A stretch of DNA of 28,828 bases from Oscillospiraceae bacterium (GTDB lineage: Bacteria; Bacillota; Clostridia; UMGS1810). The DNA lies in the NCBI GenBank assembly GCA_022769845.1, contig JALEIO010000094.1:1-28828 (forward strand). The letters are read 5' to 3'. The notes under the pieces are model-generated. The model worked only from the letters and a program-made list of their open reading frames with translations, was not told where the DNA came from and did no database searches. Positions within the stretch are counted from its first letter, which is position 1. Every line of letters starts with the position of its first letter. The position numbers and the translations under genes were made by a program. Shown one piece after another: positions 14,984 to 22,704 of the stretch.

Positions 14984-15826
14984 ATGGGATACAAATACAG
15001 TTTTTCAAATGACGAAACATATTCGGCAGCGGACATTAACGAAATTACACGAAGGCTTGTTACAAGCGGTGTTGCAGACCCTTTTACCGATGGCGAGCCG
15101 CACAATTTATCGTGCTTTAATATTTTAAACAGCAATATGGTTACAAGCGGCATTGTTCCTGAAAGCGATACAACGCTTAAGGTGGAAAAAACATCTTCAA
15201 CCACTGTTGAAATAAATGCGGGAACGGCGTTTTTCAACAGCGGTATGACTCTTACGGTTGACGTTAACAAGGTAGAGCTTACCATTTCGGCAGGGGTGTA
15301 CAATTATATTTATCTTGAATGTGATGAGGAAACCGGAAAGGCTTCGCCCAAATCATCAACAACCGAGCCGACAGGCGATATTGTTATGCTGGCACACGTT
15401 GATGAAAACGGCGTGCTTACAGATAAAAGAGCATATGCCGTAGGAAAGCTTCCAAAGTATATAAGCGGCTATAATTTGCCTACGGTTGTATCTTTTTCGT
15501 ATTCGGGACCCGGCACATACACAATAGATATGCAGGGTGACAAATATCGGTTCTTTATTATAAAAGGGCGCTCAAGAGAGTTTACCGATACAAACATTGA
15601 CACACTCGGAATTTGGGACGTGTTTGACAACAGATATGTTTATTCTGTTACCGGTTCTAAATATATATACAAAAGCTACACCGATATGCCTATAAGGGTT
15701 GTAAATTCAAACGGCGGCTGCGGCGGTGAGCTTACGCTTTCGTATTCGGGAAATATTTTAACGCTTAACATAAGTCAGGTTGCTTCGTATGACTGCTATG
15801 GTCTTATGGAAATTACGGCTATTTAA
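14984..15826 (+). CDS. Baseplate/receptor-binding tail protein
   Basis: The last gene of the particle operon, 280 residues. The N-terminus (SFSNDETYSAADINEITRRL) and the middle (INAGTAFFNSGMTLTVDV, YNYIYLECDEETGKA) resemble baseplate-upper or fibre-anchor proteins of Firmicutes siphoviruses. The C-terminal third is beta-rich and glycine/tyrosine-rich, a plausible receptor-binding head. No enzymatic domain is visible. A GGAGG ribosome site precedes the ATG and a strong terminator follows. In most phages holin and endolysin genes would come next; none does here. The precise role is inferred from position. Confidence 0.7.
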   Translation: MGYKYSFSNDETYSAADINEITRRLVTSGVADPFTDGEPHNLSCFNILNSNMVTSGIVPESDTTLKVEKTSSTTVEINAGTAFFNSGMTLTVDVNKVELTISAGVYNYIYLECDEETGKASPKSSTTEPTGDIVMLAHVDENGVLTDKRAYAVGKLPKYISGYNLPTVVSFSYSGPGTYTIDMQGDKYRFFIIKGRSREFTDTNIDTLGIWDVFDNRYVYSVTGSKYIYKSYTDMPIRVVNSNGGCGGELTLSYSGNILTLNISQVASYDCYGLMEITAI

Positions 15827-16011
15827 AAAAACAAAATCAGCGAAAACTATAAAATTTCGCTGATTTTTTTATGTGTTGAACCATACTTTTAGGAGAGATG
15901 CCGATTTTAAAACTCTCAACGCAGAATATTAAAATCGGCGGCAGCCGCACGACAGTGAATTCTCAAAACCGCACGGCAAGTGAAAAAAGTATAGAAGCAA
16001 GCTTATTGTTT
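15826..16011 (-). ncRNA. Probable structured small RNA
   Basis: The 170-base space between two convergent genes has a consensus promoter reading left and ends at the terminator above, giving an RNA of about 180 bases with no plausible reading frame. Its body folds well by eye. An outer stem (ATACTTTT near 15985-15993 with AAAAGTAT near 15883-15890) encloses two hairpins. One is GCCGTGCGGT...GTCGTGCGGC (about 15977-15944) with wobble pairs; the other is a perfect 11-bp GCCGATTTTAA...TTAAAATCGGC (about 15939-15899). The two loops share a 5-base complement (AGAAT/ATTCT), and a GAGAG in the second loop can pair with CTCTC just after it, so loop contacts are possible. It does not match 6S, SRP, RNase P, tmRNA or a riboswitch I know. 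Confidence 0.55.
15833..15870. terminator. Bidirectional rho-independent terminator
   Basis: A perfect 13-bp stem (15833-15845 with 15855-15867), nine-base loop, and T-runs on both sides: T7 at 15864-15870 for the plus strand and a run of T on the minus strand at 15831-15824. It ends the particle operon and also stops transcripts coming from the right on the minus strand. Confidence 0.92.
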
Positions 16012-16017
16012 CTTTAT

Positions 16018-16046
16018 ATTTTAGCACAAAATTTACATTATGTCAA
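16018..16046 (-). promoter_or_regulatory. Consensus promoter for the small RNA
   Basis: On the minus strand TTGACA (16046-16041) and TGC-TAAAAT (-10 at 16023-16018) are separated by 17 bases, with an extended TG. It overlaps the end of the ETF fusion gene, and no protein gene lies in front of it before the terminator, so its purpose is most likely a small RNA. Confidence 0.7.
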
Positions 16047-17461
16047 CACAAAACCTTTAAAATTTCTTCTGCATCGCACACTATTCCATAGTCGCAGAAC
16101 GAAAAAATACGCGCGTTTTTGTCGGGGTTTATTCCGATTACAATGCCGGCTTTTTCGATTGCACAGGTGTGCTGAACCGCTCCCGAAATACCGACGGCAA
16201 CATAAATTTTGGGATTTACGTTTTTGCCCGTTAAGCCTATTTGGTTATCGTACGTCGCTTTTCCCGTATCAACAACGGGGCGGGAAACGCCGAAACCAAA
16301 GCCGTTTTTGTCGGCGTATGACCTGAAATTGTCAATATAGTCCACTGCGCCTTTGCCCACCGATATAATAACGTCGTTTTTGGTTTTGGAATTAATTCGA
16401 ACCGTTGCCATAGCAGGCTTTAAGGTGCATTTTATTTTTGCGGTAACATCTCCGCCGAGCGCGGGGCGATACATAAAAAGCTCGTTTCCGTCGGTTTCAA
16501 GATATGTGCAGTCGGCGCAAAGCCCTGTTTTCAAGCGAACCTGTAAAATGGGAGCGTATTTTCTTCCCCAAAAGCTTGCCGGAAATAAAATTGCGTCGCA
16601 TTTTTCGGTTTTTAATCTTTTTTCGAGATTTAAAATAAATTCCTCACTCTTTTTTATGTCCGTTTCGTTGGGAATATCAAACAAAATCACATTTTCGGCG
16701 ATGGAACGTGCCGATGCAAGAACATCTTTTCCGACCGCCCAAACGGTGTCGAGCTTTTTGTCAAAATCCTTGATTTCAATTTTTTTGCTTTCTTTTTTTC
16801 GCTCGGCATTTATGATTTCAATAAGATTTTCAGGCGAAACAAACTTGCATTTTCGCGTGCCTATTTCGTTGTGAAAGCTTTTGACAACTTGAGTGGGAGA
16901 GCCTTTAAGCCCGCATTTTGATGTGTCAATGTCAAGATCTTTTGCGCTTAAAATTTCAACATCCTTTGGTTTTTGACCAATTCTCGGAAATCTTAAAATA
17001 TTAATTCTGTCAACGCAGATAACCGCAGGATATGAGGCTTCTTCGTCGCATACCCGGGTGCGAGTAAATATTTTTTCACCGTCGGATTTGTAAATTTCCA
17101 AAACGTTTGTAATAAGCGAATACCCGAGATATTCCGAAATTGCCGGCCCCACCTGACCTGTATCGCCGTCAATGCTTTGTCTGCCGCAGATTACAAGGTC
17201 GGGGGCGATTTTTTTAATCATTTCGGACAAAACATAGCTTGTCGCGAGGGTGTCCGAGCCTGCAAAGGCGTTGTCGCAAAGAAGGTGCGCCTTTATGTTG
17301 CCGAGCCGAGTAAGTCTTTTTATCGGGTCAACCGCGCGCTCTCGCCCCATACTGACAATATGAATTTCAGCGTCCTCAAAGCCTAATGCGCACTCTAACG
17401 CACACTCGTCAAACGGATTTATTTCGCAGTTTATTTCTTTTACGCAAACAACAATTTTCAA
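16043..17461 (-). CDS. Fused electron transfer flavoprotein (EtfB-EtfA)
   Basis: One 472-residue chain carries both ETF subunits, which are usually separate genes. Residues 1 to about 220 are the beta part (KIVVCVKEI, then GRQSIDGDTGQVGP at 93-106, the nucleotide/flavin loop). The rest is the alpha part (RLKTGLCADCT, then SRPVVDTGKATYDNQIGLTGK and VAVGISGAVQHT, the FAD domain). The length is shorter than typical beta plus alpha (about 580). It should accept electrons from the flavoprotein and Fe-S protein encoded upstream and pass them to NAD or ferredoxin; bifurcation or confurcation is possible by analogy with LctBCD of Acetobacterium, but not shown. The TTG at 17461 is chosen for its AAAGGA 8 bases away. 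It ends the operon. Confidence 0.88.
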   Translation of the reverse strand: MKIVVCVKEINCEINPFDECALECALGFEDAEIHIVSMGRERAVDPIKRLTRLGNIKAHLLCDNAFAGSDTLATSYVLSEMIKKIAPDLVICGRQSIDGDTGQVGPAISEYLGYSLITNVLEIYKSDGEKIFTRTRVCDEEASYPAVICVDRINILRFPRIGQKPKDVEILSAKDLDIDTSKCGLKGSPTQVVKSFHNEIGTRKCKFVSPENLIEIINAERKKESKKIEIKDFDKKLDTVWAVGKDVLASARSIAENVILFDIPNETDIKKSEEFILNLEKRLKTEKCDAILFPASFWGRKYAPILQVRLKTGLCADCTYLETDGNELFMYRPALGGDVTAKIKCTLKPAMATVRINSKTKNDVIISVGKGAVDYIDNFRSYADKNGFGFGVSRPVVDTGKATYDNQIGLTGKNVNPKIYVAVGISGAVQHTCAIEKAGIVIGINPDKNARIFSFCDYGIVCDAEEILKVLC

Positions 17462-17484
17462 AGAAAACGTCCTTTCAAAGCGAT

Positions 17485-18957
17485 TTATGCACGGTTTTGA
17501 TAAATAGGCGCAAGTGCGTCGTGAATTTTTTTGTAGTCGGCATAAAGCGCAAGATATTTTTTGTGATTTTCCATATTGGGAAGTGTTTCGGACACTTTTT
17601 CGGAGCATTTTTCAACCGCGGCTTCAAATGACGGGAAAACACCCGTTGCAACGCCTGCCGTCATTGCACTGCCGAAAGAAGAATCGCTGTTGTTGGTGGT
17701 GATGAGTTTTATGTTTAGCATATCCGCAACAATTTGACGCCAAATAGGAGACGCCGCACCGCCGCCTATGATTGTTGCGGTATCGCCCATTTCAATGCCT
17801 ATTTCGTTAATTGCATTTTTACAGTCAAGCAGCGAATATCCTATGCCTTCCATAACCGCGCGACTGAAATGTCCTTTTGTGTGCGAGGCACGAACACCAG
17901 TAAAGCTTGCGCACAGCTTCGGGTCGTTATACGGCGTAAGCTCGCCGTTTAAATATGGGTGATACATAAGCCCGTCCGCACCGATTGGCGTATCTTTTGC
18001 ACCTGTATCAAGGTCTTTGTATGAGCCGCCGAATGTGTCGCGATACCAGCGGTAAGACGATGCGCACGCCTTTGTTGCAGTGCCCGGATAGCACAAGCCT
18101 TTTACAAGGTGCGAGTAGTTTACAAGGTTTTTGTTGGGGTAAAATTTATCGGTAACAATGCAAATTCTGCCTGCCGTTGCAAGCTTTAAAGTCATCTGCC
18201 CTTTTTTAACCGCACCCGATGCAAACACCTCCATAACGGTGTCGGTTGAACCCATTATGACGGTTGTTCCTTCCAAAAGGCCTGTGTCCTTGCTTGCTTG
18301 TTTGGTAATTGTTCCTGCAATGTCGGTCGGCGCCTTAACTTCAGGAAGCAGCGATACGTCAAGATTTAAAATGTCGCAAAGCTCTTTTGACCACGAAAGA
18401 GTTCCGAAATCAAAAAGCATACTGCCCTCTGCTTCAATAAAATCGGTTGCATAGTCGCCGCACAGCATATGTCTTACATAGTCCTTTGCAAAAAGGATTT
18501 TTTTAATTTTGCCAAATGTATCGGGAAGATTGTTTTTTATCCATAAAAGCTGCGGAAGCGTCCAGATGGTGCTTGGCTGATGCAGACATTGTTGATAAAT
18601 CGTATTGCCGAAGTTTTCTTTTAAGTATTCCGCTTCTTTTATGCTTCGAGTATCTGTCCAGTAGATAGACGGCATAATAACGTTAAAATTTTCGTCCATA
18701 ACAACGGCAGTGTGAGTTGCCGCGTCAAGACATACGGCGGTGATGTCAGCTGCGCTTACCTTGCTTTCGTCAATAAGCTTTGTAATACCCACCTTTACGG
18801 CATTGTACCAGTCGTTAGGGTCTTGCTCGGCATAGCCTGCTTTTGGGTAATGAGTAGGATATTCCGTAACTGCGGTTGCAACAACCTTTCCCTCGTGCGA
18901 CAAAAGCGTTGCCTTTGACGAGCCGCCGCCAAAGTCGATACCAAGTAAATATTTCAT
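17485..18957 (-). CDS. FGGY-family carbohydrate kinase (xylulokinase-like)
   Basis: A 490-residue FGGY kinase that phosphorylates a ketose or polyol with ATP in the cytoplasm. The N-terminal ATP-binding signature is LLGIDFGGGSSKATL and the C-terminal one GGGAASPIWRQIVADML, with TATHTAVVMDE-like substrate residues between. It is most like xylulokinases, but FGGY substrates are poorly predicted from sequence, and fuculose or ribulose are equally possible. I chose the ATG at 18957, 9 bases after AAAGGA, rather than the one six bases upstream. A hairpin lies between the preceding isomerase gene and this one, so its level may differ from the first six genes. Confidence 0.9.
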   Translation of the reverse strand: MKYLLGIDFGGGSSKATLLSHEGKVVATAVTEYPTHYPKAGYAEQDPNDWYNAVKVGITKLIDESKVSAADITAVCLDAATHTAVVMDENFNVIMPSIYWTDTRSIKEAEYLKENFGNTIYQQCLHQPSTIWTLPQLLWIKNNLPDTFGKIKKILFAKDYVRHMLCGDYATDFIEAEGSMLFDFGTLSWSKELCDILNLDVSLLPEVKAPTDIAGTITKQASKDTGLLEGTTVIMGSTDTVMEVFASGAVKKGQMTLKLATAGRICIVTDKFYPNKNLVNYSHLVKGLCYPGTATKACASSYRWYRDTFGGSYKDLDTGAKDTPIGADGLMYHPYLNGELTPYNDPKLCASFTGVRASHTKGHFSRAVMEGIGYSLLDCKNAINEIGIEMGDTATIIGGGAASPIWRQIVADMLNIKLITTNNSDSSFGSAMTAGVATGVFPSFEAAVEKCSEKVSETLPNMENHKKYLALYADYKKIHDALAPIYQNRA

Positions 18958-18989
18958 AGTCATTTTCCTTTTTTAATAAATTTAAAACC

Positions 18990-19022
18990 CCTGCGCCCTG
19001 CAAAAAGATTGCAAAGCGCAGG
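18990..19022 (-). terminator. Hairpin (attenuator-like) within the operon
   Basis: In the 83-base gap after the IolB-type gene, arms CCTGCGC/GCGCAGG (18990-18996 and 19016-19022) enclose inner arms TGCAA/TTGCA. On the minus strand it is followed by GGTTTTAAATTTATT, an interrupted T-tract. It may reduce read-through into the FGGY kinase and ETF genes or protect the upstream mRNA. Confidence 0.55.
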
Positions 19023-19040
19023 AGCCGCGTTTGAATAATG

Positions 19041-19829
19041 TTAGTTATTGAGCCAAGCGTGATCCTCGTCGGTTGTCATATAGAAACCTCTGTTTTTGCC
19101 TGCCATAATCCACAAATAGTAGTTTTTATAGCCCGGCGCACAGTGCTCGGGATGATAACCTCTGGGCATTTCAACCATATCGCCGCTTTTTATTGTATAT
19201 GTTTCGTCAATGTCGCCCTCTTTTGTATATACTCTCTGAATACCGAAACCCTGCGGCTTGTCAAATTCATAGTAGTAAAGCTCCTCTGTTGCAGCTTCAA
19301 CGGGCATATTGTCGTCATCGTGCTTGTGCGGAGGATAGCTTGACCACTGACCGCCTTCAACCCAAGCTTCGCCTATGTAGAGAATGTCGGCGTCAACTCT
19401 TTCGTCGAGAATAAAGTGAGCCTCTCTCTGCCAGCCGGGTTTGCCGAGGTTTTTGACAATAACGTCTTCAGGATTGATAAGTGCAGGCTTGTGGTCGTTT
19501 TCCGAAGGAGATTTCGATACGCACATTGAAACCTCGCCTACACCTGTGATGGTAAACTTTGTGTTTCTCGGAACATATACGCAAGCGCACGGACCGTCAA
19601 AAACATCTTTTCTTTTGCCGATTTCTTTGTACTCAAAGCCTTCGCCGGAAATTGTGCATTTTCCGCCGAAAATTACAATACCGAATTCAGTGTCTTTTTC
19701 GTCGTACGATTTTTTCTCGCCGTCTTTAAGTCTTACCATATCAATGGCAACAAGCTTAAGCGTGCTGTTTTCTTTTGTTACAATTTCTGATTTTCCGTAT
19801 TTTTTATTCCATGTCTTCTTTAAATTCAT
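19041..19829 (-). CDS. iolB: IolB-type 5-deoxy-glucuronate isomerase
   Basis: A 262-residue double-cupin isomerase of the IolB family, which turns 5-deoxy-glucuronate into 5-dehydro-2-deoxygluconate in inositol breakdown. The signature QWSSYPPHKHDDDNMP (161-176) supplies metal-binding H168 and H170, with E182/E183 and H226 (GYHPEH) completing the site. The end YYLWIMAG and HAW is also typical. The start at 19829 follows AAAGGAG by 10 bases; a GTG at 19838 is possible. It overlaps the end of the PfkB gene by 26 bases. The other inositol genes iolA, iolD, iolE and iolG are absent, so a related sugar-acid substrate remains possible. Confidence 0.85.
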   Translation of the reverse strand: MNLKKTWNKKYGKSEIVTKENSTLKLVAIDMVRLKDGEKKSYDEKDTEFGIVIFGGKCTISGEGFEYKEIGKRKDVFDGPCACVYVPRNTKFTITGVGEVSMCVSKSPSENDHKPALINPEDVIVKNLGKPGWQREAHFILDERVDADILYIGEAWVEGGQWSSYPPHKHDDDNMPVEAATEELYYYEFDKPQGFGIQRVYTKEGDIDETYTIKSGDMVEMPRGYHPEHCAPGYKNYYLWIMAGKNRGFYMTTDEDHAWLNN

Positions 19830-20733
19830 CTGCTCCACGCTCCTTTAAAAATTTAATTGTTTCGTCAAATGACGGTACTGCCGCTCTTGAGCCCATTTTT
19901 GTGCACTTTAAAGCGGAAACCGCACTTGAGAAAACAGCGGATTTATAATAATTATAACCCTTTTGCGCCGCAAATGCAAATGCTCCGTGAAAAACGTCGC
20001 CCGCGCCGTTGGAATCCACAGCGTCCACCTTGAAAGCGGGGTAGGAAATAATTTTTTCGCCGTCATAAATTATGCCGCCCTCTTTGCCCTTTGTGATTAC
20101 AACCACCTCGGGATTATAAGTTTCAAAGAGAATTTTTGCAGCGTCTTCAGCCGTTTTTGCACCTGTTATACCCAGCGAAAATTCGTAGGACGGAATTAAA
20201 ATGTCGGTAAGCTTAAGAAGCTCTTCTATGCCGTCATAAAGTCCGCCTGCGTCCAAAAGCACCTTTGTTCCGTTTTCCTTTGCAATGCGCGCCGCCTCGA
20301 TTGCCGCCGACATTTCATTGCCGTCAACAAGAAGGAGGCTTGCATTTTTTACTGCCTCTTTCTGCTTATCGTTAAGTTTAAGCGCGGGGGTGTTGCCTTT
20401 GTCAAAAACTATTGTCCTTGACGCGGTGTCCTCCGACAGCATTACTATTGAGAAAAACGTGTCATAGCCTTTGCAAATTGTGATTAAATCAGTGCCTATG
20501 CCGTATTTTTCAAAGTCTTTTATAAGAAAATTAGCCTTATCGTCATCAGTCATAGAACCGATAAACGAAACATCGCCGCCAAGCTTTGCGGCAGCAACAA
20601 GACCCGTTGCGCACGGGCCGCCGCCTGCCGCTTTTGAGCTTTTTGCACGAAGCTTTGTATCTTCTGCGGGAAAAACGGGCAAAACCATCAGGGTATCATA
20701 AACGTTTGCGCCTATTCCGACAATTTTACTCAT
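19804..20733 (-). CDS. PfkB-family sugar kinase (IolC-like role)
   Basis: A 309-residue ribokinase-fold kinase. The substrate-side motif is AAGGGPCATGLVAAAKLGG (35-53) and the catalytic motif DSNGAGDVFHGAF (240-252) has the base D246. It should phosphorylate a sugar or sugar acid with ATP. Between an IolB-type isomerase and a class II aldolase, the natural reading is 5-dehydro-2-deoxygluconokinase (IolC), although the protein also resembles generic fructokinase-type members and ADP-ribose family kinases. Its ATG overlaps the aldolase stop (ATGA), a sign of translational coupling. Confidence 0.87.
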   Translation of the reverse strand: MSKIVGIGANVYDTLMVLPVFPAEDTKLRAKSSKAAGGGPCATGLVAAAKLGGDVSFIGSMTDDDKANFLIKDFEKYGIGTDLITICKGYDTFFSIVMLSEDTASRTIVFDKGNTPALKLNDKQKEAVKNASLLLVDGNEMSAAIEAARIAKENGTKVLLDAGGLYDGIEELLKLTDILIPSYEFSLGITGAKTAEDAAKILFETYNPEVVVITKGKEGGIIYDGEKIISYPAFKVDAVDSNGAGDVFHGAFAFAAQKGYNYYKSAVFSSAVSALKCTKMGSRAAVPSFDETIKFLKERGADEFKEDME

Positions 20734-21557
20734 GCTTTATTTTCAGCTCCCAAAAGTTTAATTTTTTCTGTTGCAAATGCGCTTACGGATTTTATAGCGT
20801 CTTTCATAAAGAGGTCGATTGCTATCAAATCTCTTGAAGTGTCAAACACTTTGTTGAGGAATGAGCAGCAAACATCAGTACCGAAGTTGATTTTTGTAAT
20901 ACCTGCTTTGATAGCCTCTTTAATCTGGTCGTCGCCAACGCCCGAACCGCCGTGAAGAACGAGTGCAACGTCTGTTGCGTCCGCAATTTCTTTAATTCTG
21001 TCGATAGCAAGCTTAGGAGCCTGTTTGTAATGTCCGTGAGCCGTACCAACCATAATTGCAAGTGCGCAAACTCCTGTTTCGTTAACGTATTTAACAGCTT
21101 CGTCAACCTTAGTGTATTCGGTTGTGATGCCGTCCTTTGTAGAGCCGATGTGACCAAGCTCGCCCTCTATGGGAACGTTAACCGCCGCACACATTTCTTT
21201 GATTTTCTTTGTTGTGGCAATGTTGTCTTCCAAGCTTTGCATAGATGCGTCAATCATAACGCCTGTGCAGCCGTAGCGAAGTGCTCTTGTAACCTCTTTT
21301 TCGCCTGCGCCATGGTCTAAATGGAAGCAAACGGGAATGTCAGCCTCCTCGGCAGCCTTCAAAACGATAGGAGCAAGATAGAACGCTTCCTCGTTTGAGA
21401 AAAGACGCGAATACGACTGAATGATAATCGGCGCTTTAGCCTTTTTTGCAGCGTCGATAACGCCCATAACCGTTTCCATATTGTAAACGTTAAATGCAGG
21501 AATGGCAAAGCCTTTTCCTTTTGCAATATCAAGTATTTCTTTTAAATTAACAAGCAT
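20730..21557 (-). CDS. Class II (zinc) aldolase, FbaA/GatY/IolJ type
   Basis: A 275-residue metal-dependent aldolase that splits a phosphorylated sugar into dihydroxyacetone phosphate and an aldehyde. The catalytic and zinc residues are visible: D81 and H82 (HLDHG), E132/E133 (EGELGHIG), H174 (GTAHG) and H202 (LHGGSG). Family members include fructose-bisphosphate, tagatose-bisphosphate and 6-phospho-5-dehydro-2-deoxygluconate (IolJ) aldolases. With IolB and a PfkB kinase beside it, the last is attractive, giving malonate semialdehyde. GGGAGG precedes the ATG. The gene lies 36 bp after the Fe-S protein gene. Confidence 0.9.
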   Translation of the reverse strand: MLVNLKEILDIAKGKGFAIPAFNVYNMETVMGVIDAAKKAKAPIIIQSYSRLFSNEEAFYLAPIVLKAAEEADIPVCFHLDHGAGEKEVTRALRYGCTGVMIDASMQSLEDNIATTKKIKEMCAAVNVPIEGELGHIGSTKDGITTEYTKVDEAVKYVNETGVCALAIMVGTAHGHYKQAPKLAIDRIKEIADATDVALVLHGGSGVGDDQIKEAIKAGITKINFGTDVCCSFLNKVFDTSRDLIAIDLFMKDAIKSVSAFATEKIKLLGAENKA

Positions 21558-21593
21558 TTTTAAGCCTCCCGATTAAAATAATGTCAAAAATTA

Positions 21594-22682
21594 TTATAAA
21601 TTGTTTGCGATAAGCTCGTGGATGCTGATGATATCAATATTTCCGTCAACCTTTTTTGCAGCCTCGTATTCGCCTACACATTCAAACACAACACATTCGC
21701 CGCCCATACGCTTTGCATCTTCAAGACGTCTTGCGGCAACCTTGTCGATAACCGACGGAATATATTCTCTCATAAGCATATTTCCTGCCCAAACTGTGTC
21801 TTTTTTAATAAGAAGCATTTCGCAGAGGTCGCCGATTTTTTCAACAATTCCTCTTGTGTTGTCCTCTTCGAGATCGCGGGCAAGGAAGAACGAATCCTGA
21901 ACACTGTATTTTTTCGAAGCTTTTTTAAGGCTTAATTTACCGTCTGCAACAAGCTTTGCAGCAAGTGCGGTAAAGGTTATAACTTCAGCCTTAAGGTCGA
22001 TGTTCCACTCTTTGTATTCACGCAAAAGCGTTTTTGCGTCAGCAGGGTCAACGGTGATGATTGTCTTAAATCCGCTTACTTCTTTTGCGAATTTTTCCAT
22101 AGTTTCTTTTGTTTCGCTTGCTGCGCCTATAAGCGTATCAAGAACATATCCTGTGTCGGGTTCGTCCTCCAAAACAGTATATTCAACGCCTGCTTTGTCA
22201 AGCACCTTCATAGCAGCCATTGCGCTGTCTTTTCCAATGTATCGCGCGTCTGCGCCGAGAATAAGAACGGTGTCTTTTTTGTCGGCGTGTTTTTTGATTT
22301 CAGCTTTTAAATCATCGTCAATGTCTTTAACGCCGTAAGGATTTTTGTTAGCGGCAACGCTTTCGAGCATTTTTGTAACATAAGCGGGAGTCTGGTCGTT
22401 TAAAGCAGCCTCAAGTCTTACTTCTTTTGTAAATTTAACGGGATCCCAGCCTGTTGCACAGTCCTTTGTGCAGGCACCGCAGAGTGCGCACTCGTAAACG
22501 TTGTCAACAATGCTGCCTTCAAGCTTTGCAGCGCCGCGCTCAACAAGTGATAAAGAAAGCGCTCTTGCTCTTGCAGTGTTTCTTTCCTGACCTGTTGCGT
22601 TTCCGATAGGACAAATGTGACGGCACATCCAGCAGAATCTGCAGCTGTCTATAATTTCTTTGCTTTTATTTGAAATTAACAT
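21594..22682 (-). CDS. Two-cluster Fe-S protein (GlcF/HdrD-like, no CCG domains)
   Basis: A 362-residue electron-transfer protein. Two [4Fe-4S] motifs sit at the N-terminus: C14-x2-C17-x2-C20-x3-C24-P and C65-x2-C68-x2-C71-x3-C75. GlcF and HdrD relatives then carry two cysteine-rich CCG domains; here the C-terminal region has a Rossmann-like feel (TVLILGADARYIGKD) but the CCG cysteines are missing. It probably wires the neighbouring FAD oxidoreductase to the ETF fusion encoded at the operon end. GGGAGG precedes the ATG and the spacing to its neighbours is short. Confidence 0.83.
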   Translation of the reverse strand: MLISNKSKEIIDSCRFCWMCRHICPIGNATGQERNTARARALSLSLVERGAAKLEGSIVDNVYECALCGACTKDCATGWDPVKFTKEVRLEAALNDQTPAYVTKMLESVAANKNPYGVKDIDDDLKAEIKKHADKKDTVLILGADARYIGKDSAMAAMKVLDKAGVEYTVLEDEPDTGYVLDTLIGAASETKETMEKFAKEVSGFKTIITVDPADAKTLLREYKEWNIDLKAEVITFTALAAKLVADGKLSLKKASKKYSVQDSFFLARDLEEDNTRGIVEKIGDLCEMLLIKKDTVWAGNMLMREYIPSVIDKVAARRLEDAKRMGGECVVFECVGEYEAAKKVDGNIDIISIHELIANNL

Positions 22683-22704
22683 AATTTAAAATCCTCCCTT
22701 ATTA

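Larger units (their letters stand above)
2972..15870 (+). mobile_element. Minimal phage-particle (PBSX/GTA-like) locus
   Basis: The block holds a repressor, a divergent control region, a sigma-like activator and fourteen packaging, head and tail genes in canonical siphovirus order, closed by a strong terminator. Every frame is open, and many genes overlap or abut, so no visible decay has occurred. Missing from the window are an integrase, excisionase, replication genes, MuF protein, head protease, holin, endolysin and recognisable att repeats. Base composition and codon style look like the surrounding genes, suggesting long residence. The boundaries are approximate: the left edge could be the repressor or the operator, and the right edge is the terminator. 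A degraded prophage is the alternative. Confidence 0.75.

Noticed and set aside
3620..15870. Direct-repeat attachment sites bounding the phage locus
   Set aside because: I compared the sequence near the repressor/control region with that near the right terminator by eye and found no convincing repeat; no tRNA gene is present to serve as an integration site.
15871..16011. 6S RNA, SRP RNA or glycine riboswitch in the space after the terminator
   Set aside because: The signature sequences of SRP and the glycine riboswitch are missing, and the three-stem layout does not fit the single long bulged hairpin of 6S RNA.
15898..16326. Open frame of 142 codons on the plus strand after the particle operon
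   Set aside because: It lies antisense to the end of the ETF fusion gene and across the small-RNA region, has no good ribosome site or recognisable domain, and its composition is that of an antisense shadow.
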